Position numbers and translations under genes: made by a program. Below, piece after piece: positions 1-4,578 of a stretch of DNA of 12,813 nt (positions are counted from its first letter, which is position 1; the number at the start of each line of letters is the position of its first letter). The notes beneath the pieces were generated by a model that worked only from the letters and a program-made list of their open reading frames with translations, did not search any database and was not told where the DNA came from. The DNA lies in contig URJQ01000090.1 of the NCBI GenBank assembly GCA_900548195.1, forward strand, positions 1-12,813, read 5' to 3'. This stretch comes from an uncultured Prevotella sp. (GTDB taxonomy: Bacteria; Bacteroidota; Bacteroidia; Bacteroidales; Bacteroidaceae).

Positions 1-118
1 TAAAGATTATGAATTATGAATTATGAACTAAAGATTATGAATTATGAATTATGAACTAAAGATTATGAATTATGAATTATGAACTAAAGATTATGAATTA
101 TGAATTATGAATTATGAA
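1..118. repeat. Nested AT-rich tandem repeat (28-base unit built of heptamers)
   Basis: Three perfect 28-base units begin at 1, 29 and 57. A fourth, starting at 85, diverges after about base 111. Each unit is four heptamers: one TAAAGAT, two TATGAAT and one TATGAAC. In the fourth unit the heptamer TATGAAT simply continues instead of ending in C. The array runs to the window edge, so its full length is unknown. It lies just beyond the stop codon of the minus-strand glycosidase gene, so copy-number change would not alter that protein. Such arrays can expand or contract by replication slippage. No function is evident. Confidence 0.9.
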
Positions 119-3100
119 TTAAAGAATAACTCTCACCCCTCTCCCCATATGGTAGCGGTCGCCATACTTGTCGTAGATGATGGTGACGAGGCGACCATGA
201 TAGGGCACACCGGTGAGGAGGAAGTAATCCCATGAGGCAGGGATATGCGGACGGACGGTGACCTCCGGCGACATGGATGGACGCAGTCCGCACAGTCCGG
301 TGATGATAAGGTCGCAATACGTGGAATGATTATAGTAGCGCGAACGCTCTCTGTCGCCCATCAGCCACTGTCCGTCTTTCTCGTCAAGGTATTCTCCTAT
401 GTATGGCCGCCCACGACGATACTGCGACTCGGTGTATTTCTTCAGATGATGGAAATACATGGTGTCTGGCAATGCTGCGGCAAGTTGTGGCGAACTGTCA
501 TAGACATTGGCAAGGGCAGTGAGCGTCTGACTCGTGGCAAAGGGCCAGATGGCGCCGTCCCATTCGCAGGTGGGCTTGCCTGGCTTGTATCTCTTGCGAA
601 ACAGCGGATGGCGTCTCTCTGCCGTCGTCATGCCGAAAGGTGCTTCGAAACCCTTGCTGTCCAGCAGTTGCAGCCACGCCGGTGCATAGCGCAGGGAGTC
701 ATCGTCAGGCATATTCACATACCAAGGCAGGAAGCCTATCAGTTCTCTCACCTTGGCAAGGGAGTCCGTCATGGTGAGCGTGCCGAAGGATTTCAGTTGC
801 CTGTCCCATAGTTTCGTCTCTACAAGTGCTTTCAGGCGGTCTGCCTTCAGGCGGAATGTGTCTGCCAGAGCGGTGCCTTCATTGAGCCATTGCATAGCAC
901 GATAGTTGCCATACATATAACTATTGATGGTGGGACGGCGATTGTTCACCTTCCTTCCTCCGCTGATCTGCTCTTCCATACCGTCTTTGACGTCGCGTTG
1001 CCAGAAGAGTCCGTCGGCATAGGCGTTGCTTTCTTCCCACCTTCTGATGTCTGCCTGCAGGTCGGCATCATATTCCTTCATCCATTCTGCCGAACCCATC
1101 ACGAGCGAGCGTTGCCACATAGCATAGGGAAGCCATGACGAGAATGTGTCGAGACGACGCATCGGACCGCCATTCTCCCCGCCTCGAAGCCATAGGTTCA
1201 CGTCCTGATTGACGTAAGACGTATCGCGGAGCCAGCGCCCTTCCATGATATGATGGCCTAATGCGCATGCTATCATATTGTATTTGTCGGCATACGAGCG
1301 TGGCACGAGAAACTCATTGATGGCATATCCCTGCGGCGTCTGCTGTATAGACTTGCGGAATGACCACCAGCGATAGTAATACATCTCCTCTATCTGCTTG
1401 TCAGGACATTCAAACAATGGGATATTGCTGTCCATCCAAGCCTTGGATTCCGCATTGGGAATGGCTTGGATGATATTCTCATCCTCCATTGTATTGAAGT
1501 AATCCACGTAGGCGTGCATTTTCTTTCGCACGTCGGCAAATGGTTTTCCTTCGCCCGTGCGTACATTGTCTATATAATATAAGGCTGCAGACTGAGGCTC
1601 GTCTGTCATATCTTCGCCCGGCAGACGGTCGGCAGGAGTATCGGGCGTGGGGGTGAAACGCTGTGCGCCAGTGCGGAATACTATCCTGCTGATGCTCTCC
1701 AATGGTGAGAAAAGCATCTTCGGTCCATACTTTTTTCCATCTACCCAGATGGTGACATTGCGGTTTGCCAAGTCTGCCAGCAATCGGATATGGTAGGTCT
1801 TGCCAGCCTCGTAATGCGCGAGCACGGTGTTGTATCTTGCTCCCACCTTTATCATCATTCTGCCGTCAGCCTGCCATTGCAGTCGGGTGCAGGGCGTGCC
1901 GTGAGCATCCACCAGTTCCATCTGCAGTTCGCCAGAGTCATTCTGCCCCGCTCTCATGTCGAAATCGAGAGTCAGGAGGCGCGTCGCTGGTATCACTCTC
2001 TCTGCCTTGGCATAGTCGGAAGCATCGCCGTCAGCGAGCTTGAGCCACCCTTTCTCCACGCTGATTGGAGCAAGTACGAGCGAATGGATATTCCATCTGT
2101 CGATGGTCTGCGGGTCGGAGAAATCATCGTCAGCCGGCTTCAGCGCCACGGTCTGCATCGGCACTGGCACTTTTGCCACCCATATATCCTCCTTATTCAT
2201 CGAGTATGCCAGCCACATATTGCCGTCATCAGGCAGTCCATTGCCTGGCAGTATGCCACGGACGTACTGCGGACCGTAGCTCTTATAGTTGCCTCCGTAG
2301 CGCATTGGCGGCACCTCGCCTTGAATAAGGTTTAGCGTGGTGTAGTCTATTCCGTCACGACTTGCCGACACCGCCAGTGGCCATCGGTATTCCGAAGGAT
2401 TATATACCGTGGCAAAAGAGCCGTCAGAAAGGCGTTGTCCCCATATTTTCGCATTGCTGTTGACGAAGCCCTGCGCCCTCTTGACAGGTTGCGTCCACGT
2501 CTTTCCTCCGTCACGGCTCTGCGATGTAAGTGCATGTTTCCAGAAAGCTACCATCGTGGTGTCGTCAGCCAGGGTGTAATAAGAGAAAGCCTTGTAAGGC
2601 GAAGCCAACGGCAGGCGCGGGTCATTTCTGTCACATTCTTCCACAAACTGCATCCAGTAGGTCGGATTGGCAAGCAATTCCTTGCAGGCAAGGCGGAAAG
2701 CTTTGTCCTTGGACTTGGAATAAAGGGGATAGAGAGTCTGCTTTCCCACGAAGTCATGATTGAGATAGAGGAAGAAAATCGGTCCGAGAGAGCCGTCAGG
2801 CTTTACCTCTCTCACCACCCTTCCTATACCGTTGCCGTCATTCGGATCGTCCTTGGGATGGAGGCATACGCCATAATTGCCTATGGCGAGAAGTCGCTTG
2901 CCCGTCTTTTCCGACGACACATACCACCCCACCCTCTGATGCATCACAGCCTTTAGCATGGTGCGGTCAAAGGGTTTCGGTGCTTCCTTGCTCTTCTTTC
3001 CATCCTTCGGTTTGGCATACCACTCTGGAACTGGATATTCTGGGAAAAGGATCTCTGGAGCCGTCCATGCCTTTCCGTCAGCAGAAGACTGCATATAAGT

Positions 3101-3430
3101 GACAGAAGGCGGCACATGCTCGCTCACAGGGTCGCTGAGATAGTTCACCCAGAAACGGCCCTTCCAATAGGAAAGCATCGGCTGATGATTGTAAGTCCAA
3201 GGCAATATGTTTCCCCTTGCATTGCCATTATTTCGCAACGCTCTCATTATCTGAATATTGTGCACGCCTATTATTGGCATCAATCCTCCATCATGACGAT
3301 ATGGATTTGCCAGCGTAGTGCCCGAATAATGCGCCTGCGTCACGCCATTTTCCTGCTTTTGCGCAAGTGCAGGACAGCAGACTGCCAGGCAAAGGGCTGT
3401 GATTATCTTTCTTTTAATGCTTCTTTTCAT
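119..3430 (-). CDS. Secreted multidomain glycosidase-like protein: sialidase-type propeller, LamG-like domain, six-hairpin glycosidase domain
   Basis: The product is 1103 residues. The start at 3430 is chosen because it opens a clear signal peptide (positively charged residues 1-8, hydrophobic core about 9-20, cleavage near ALAQ at 21-24). A longer in-frame start exists at 3604 but would overlap the phosphatase gene. Residues about 50-425 look like a sialidase-type beta-propeller, with an Asp-box at 303-312 (SQSRDGGKTW) and degenerate ones near 115 and 356. Residues about 435-625 resemble a LamG/concanavalin-like beta-sandwich. Residues about 665-1050 look like an (alpha/alpha)6 glycosidase domain of the MGH1/GH63-like type (RGGENGG at 749-755, WDGAIWPF at 957-964), and a short beta-rich tail follows. 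Likely periplasmic or surface-exposed, acting on a glycan. Catalytic residues and substrate cannot be assigned. It lies 22 bases after the phosphatase gene and is probably co-transcribed with it. Confidence 0.8.
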   Translation of the reverse strand: MKRSIKRKIITALCLAVCCPALAQKQENGVTQAHYSGTTLANPYRHDGGLMPIIGVHNIQIMRALRNNGNARGNILPWTYNHQPMLSYWKGRFWVNYLSDPVSEHVPPSVTYMQSSADGKAWTAPEILFPEYPVPEWYAKPKDGKKSKEAPKPFDRTMLKAVMHQRVGWYVSSEKTGKRLLAIGNYGVCLHPKDDPNDGNGIGRVVREVKPDGSLGPIFFLYLNHDFVGKQTLYPLYSKSKDKAFRLACKELLANPTYWMQFVEECDRNDPRLPLASPYKAFSYYTLADDTTMVAFWKHALTSQSRDGGKTWTQPVKRAQGFVNSNAKIWGQRLSDGSFATVYNPSEYRWPLAVSASRDGIDYTTLNLIQGEVPPMRYGGNYKSYGPQYVRGILPGNGLPDDGNMWLAYSMNKEDIWVAKVPVPMQTVALKPADDDFSDPQTIDRWNIHSLVLAPISVEKGWLKLADGDASDYAKAERVIPATRLLTLDFDMRAGQNDSGELQMELVDAHGTPCTRLQWQADGRMMIKVGARYNTVLAHYEAGKTYHIRLLADLANRNVTIWVDGKKYGPKMLFSPLESISRIVFRTGAQRFTPTPDTPADRLPGEDMTDEPQSAALYYIDNVRTGEGKPFADVRKKMHAYVDYFNTMEDENIIQAIPNAESKAWMDSNIPLFECPDKQIEEMYYYRWWSFRKSIQQTPQGYAINEFLVPRSYADKYNMIACALGHHIMEGRWLRDTSYVNQDVNLWLRGGENGGPMRRLDTFSSWLPYAMWQRSLVMGSAEWMKEYDADLQADIRRWEESNAYADGLFWQRDVKDGMEEQISGGRKVNNRRPTINSYMYGNYRAMQWLNEGTALADTFRLKADRLKALVETKLWDRQLKSFGTLTMTDSLAKVRELIGFLPWYVNMPDDDSLRYAPAWLQLLDSKGFEAPFGMTTAERRHPLFRKRYKPGKPTCEWDGAIWPFATSQTLTALANVYDSSPQLAAALPDTMYFHHLKKYTESQYRRGRPYIGEYLDEKDGQWLMGDRERSRYYNHSTYCDLIITGLCGLRPSMSPEVTVRPHIPASWDYFLLTGVPYHGRLVTIIYDKYGDRYHMGRGVRVIL

Positions 3431-3452
3431 AGTTAGTAGTAGGGGGGCTCCT

Positions 3453-3902
3453 TCATTTAATTTCACGCAACAACCCCTGGCATCCCATAAGGATGTCACG
3501 ATAACAAACCTCAAAGTTATCAGTGTACCAAGGGTCAGCCACATCATGCGGAGAGTCAGTGTAGTCGAGGAGCAGCGACACCTTGCCGTCACGGTCGTCG
3601 CCAATGACGTATCTCAGATTGCGGAGATTATTATGATCCATACAGATAATGTAATCATAATACTCATACTCCCTACGAGTAATCTGATGCGCACTGTGTC
3701 CTTTGCATCCGATGCCGTGCTCGGCAAGAATACGACGGGCAGGCGGATAGACTGGATTACCCAATTCCTCTGTACTCGTAGCGGCAGAGGCAATCTCAAA
3801 TTCGCTTTCCCTGCCCGCTTTCTCCACCATATCCTTGAATATATACTCAGCCATCGGGCTACGGCAGATATTCCCATGGCAGACAAACAATATCTTTTTC
3901 AT
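3453..3902 (-). CDS. Low-molecular-weight protein tyrosine phosphatase
   Basis: A 149-residue cytoplasmic protein with the complete family signature. The N-terminal P-loop C-x5-R-S is at residues 8-15 (CHGNICRS), with nucleophile Cys8 and phosphate-binding Arg14. Cys13 sits in the loop beside the nucleophile, as in many family members. The general-acid motif DPWY is at 123-126 (Asp123). Length and the MKKILFVC start are typical of the family, which supports the start at 3902. The family hydrolyses phosphotyrosine and in bacteria often acts with tyrosine kinases controlling surface polysaccharide, but no kinase or capsule gene is visible here, so its partner is unknown. It heads a leftward two-gene unit with the glycosidase. 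Its promoter is so close that the mRNA may be leaderless. Confidence 0.95.
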   Translation of the reverse strand: MKKILFVCHGNICRSPMAEYIFKDMVEKAGRESEFEIASAATSTEELGNPVYPPARRILAEHGIGCKGHSAHQITRREYEYYDYIICMDHNNLRNLRYVIGDDRDGKVSLLLDYTDSPHDVADPWYTDNFEVCYRDILMGCQGLLREIK

Positions 3903-3906
3903 AATG

Positions 3907-3937
3907 CAAAGTTACGAAAATTATCGGAAATGCCAAT
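3907..3937 (-). promoter_or_regulatory. Putative Bacteroidetes-type promoter for the phosphatase-glycosidase unit
   Basis: Read on the minus strand, TAACTTTG at 3914-3907 matches the Bacteroidetes -7 element TAnnTTTG exactly. An imperfect -33 element, ATTG (3937-3934), lies 19 bases upstream of it. The -7 element ends only 4 bases before the ATG at 3902, so transcription would begin at or next to the start codon. Prediction from sequence only. Confidence 0.5.
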
Positions 3938-3992
3938 GTTTTTAGCAAAAAGACATATTTTCAATCTACCATTACATTTATCTTTACAAAAA

Positions 3993-4024
3993 TTTGTAGT
4001 TTAGAATTAGAATGATTATCTTTG
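3993..4024 (+). promoter_or_regulatory. Putative Bacteroidetes-type promoter of the SusC/SusD operon
   Basis: TTTG at 3993-3996 and TATCTTTG at 4017-4024 match both boxes of the Bacteroidetes primary-sigma promoter (TTTG, TAnnTTTG) perfectly, with a 20-base spacer inside the 19-21 range. Transcription should start near 4028-4032, giving an AT-rich leader of about 145 bases before the receptor start at 4175. The leader shows no riboswitch that I recognise. It holds a short upstream reading frame at 4098-4169. Confidence 0.7.
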
Positions 4025-4174
4025 CACAACAAAACCTAAAAATACAGTTTGTCAAAATTTAAAATATATTTTCTTTCATTTTCATATGAATTAAACTATG
4101 AAAAATACAAAATGGGAATATTATCAACTATATCATAACAATACGTTTTACACACACAAAAAACACTGAACGTC

Positions 4175-4357
4175 ATGAAAATTTCCGGAACAAGAATGAT
4201 GTCACTCCCGATTCTTCTTGCCCTGTCCGTACCTGTAGGCGCTACATCCTACGCTGGTATTACTATCGAGACAGAACAGGCAACACTTATTGAATCGAAC
4301 GCCGCATCAATGAATCCTGCTGAGACTATCGTGCTCAGGGGAAGAGTAATTGACTAG
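4175..4357 (+). pseudogene. SusC-type receptor, 5' fragment (signal peptide), cut off by the 4355-4578 insertion
   Basis: Sixty residues. It starts MKIS with a hydrophobic core (about residues 9-23) and a likely signal-peptidase I site near residues 22-28, followed by a short linker. It ends LRGRVID, which is the first strand of the carboxypeptidase-like regulatory domain that opens SusC/RagA receptors. The stop codon TAG at 4355-4357 is the first three bases of the inserted element, not a native stop. The final GTAATTGAC codons (VID) are duplicated on the far side of the element, where the receptor continues TNGDALPG. I therefore read this as the export-signal part of a disrupted receptor gene. 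A truncated secreted peptide could still be made, but no role for one is apparent. Confidence 0.85.
4346..4354 (+). repeat. Left 9-base target-site duplication GTAATTGAC
   Basis: GTAATTGAC at 4346-4354 directly abuts the left terminal repeat and is identical to 4579-4587 abutting the right one. Both copies encode Val-Ile-Asp in the receptor frame, showing that the insertion happened inside the coding sequence. Confidence 0.9.
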
Positions 4358-4376
4358 GGTGTCCAGTTCTGTGTTC
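4355..4376 (+). repeat. Left terminal inverted repeat of the inserted element
   Basis: Pairs with 4557-4578. The outer 15 bases are identical after reverse-complementing, two bases then mismatch, and five more (TGTTC against GAACA) match. By chance the perfect pairing also extends 2 bases outward into the target duplication, giving 17 continuous bases. Confidence 0.9.
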
Positions 4377-4556
4377 CAGTTTTTAGTATCAAAAACAATG
4401 TAATAACCATCTAAATCATTGATAATCATTCGCTAAGTAAACTATAATCTTGTGCGAATCTACATCAGACTTTTTGACAGTTAAATTTGTCTTATATTTT
4501 ACACTTAATTTGCTAATTTATAGTGCTTTAAGTTGTTAAAACGTAATCAAAAACGA

Positions 4557-4578
4557 GAACATGGAACTGGACACCCTA
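4557..4578 (-). repeat. Right terminal inverted repeat of the inserted element
   Basis: Reverse complement of 4355-4376 with two mismatches. It contains the ATG at 4561-4563 that opens the downstream receptor reading frame, so the first six codons (MELDTL) of that frame come from the element. Confidence 0.9.

Larger units (their letters stand above)
4355..4578. mobile_element. 224-base MITE-like non-autonomous element interrupting the SusC-type gene
   Basis: The ends are TAGGGTGTCCAGTTC at the left and its exact reverse complement at the right. The inverted repeats continue inward to 22 bases (4355-4376 against 4557-4578) with two mismatches. A perfect 9-base direct repeat flanks the element. 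The interior is AT-rich, encodes no transposase or other convincing protein, and is too short for an autonomous IS. These are the hallmarks of a miniature inverted-repeat element mobilised in trans by a related transposase. A 9-base duplication is known for several IS families, including members of IS4 and IS5, but I cannot assign the parent from the termini. The left end supplies the stop codon of the upstream receptor fragment and the right end supplies the ATG of the downstream one. Confidence 0.85.

Noticed and set aside
1..118. CRISPR array
   Set aside because: Units are contiguous with no unique spacers and are built from a 7-base motif, so this is a simple tandem repeat.
245..2956. Several plus-strand open frames of 60-190 codons inside the large glycosidase gene
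   Set aside because: They lie antisense to a long frame with clear domains, have no family resemblance, and are explained by codon bias of the real gene.
3448..3453. Shine-Dalgarno sequence AAGGAG for the glycosidase on the minus strand
   Set aside because: It is 17 bases from the ATG at 3430, beyond the normal spacing, and such sites are rarely decisive in Bacteroidetes.
3431..3604. Longer N-terminus for the glycosidase starting at 3604
   Set aside because: The added 58 residues overlap the phosphatase gene and read as its out-of-frame shadow, while the start at 3430 gives a textbook signal peptide.
4028..4174. Riboswitch in the receptor leader
   Set aside because: The leader is AT-rich with no conserved core or strong stems that I recognise.
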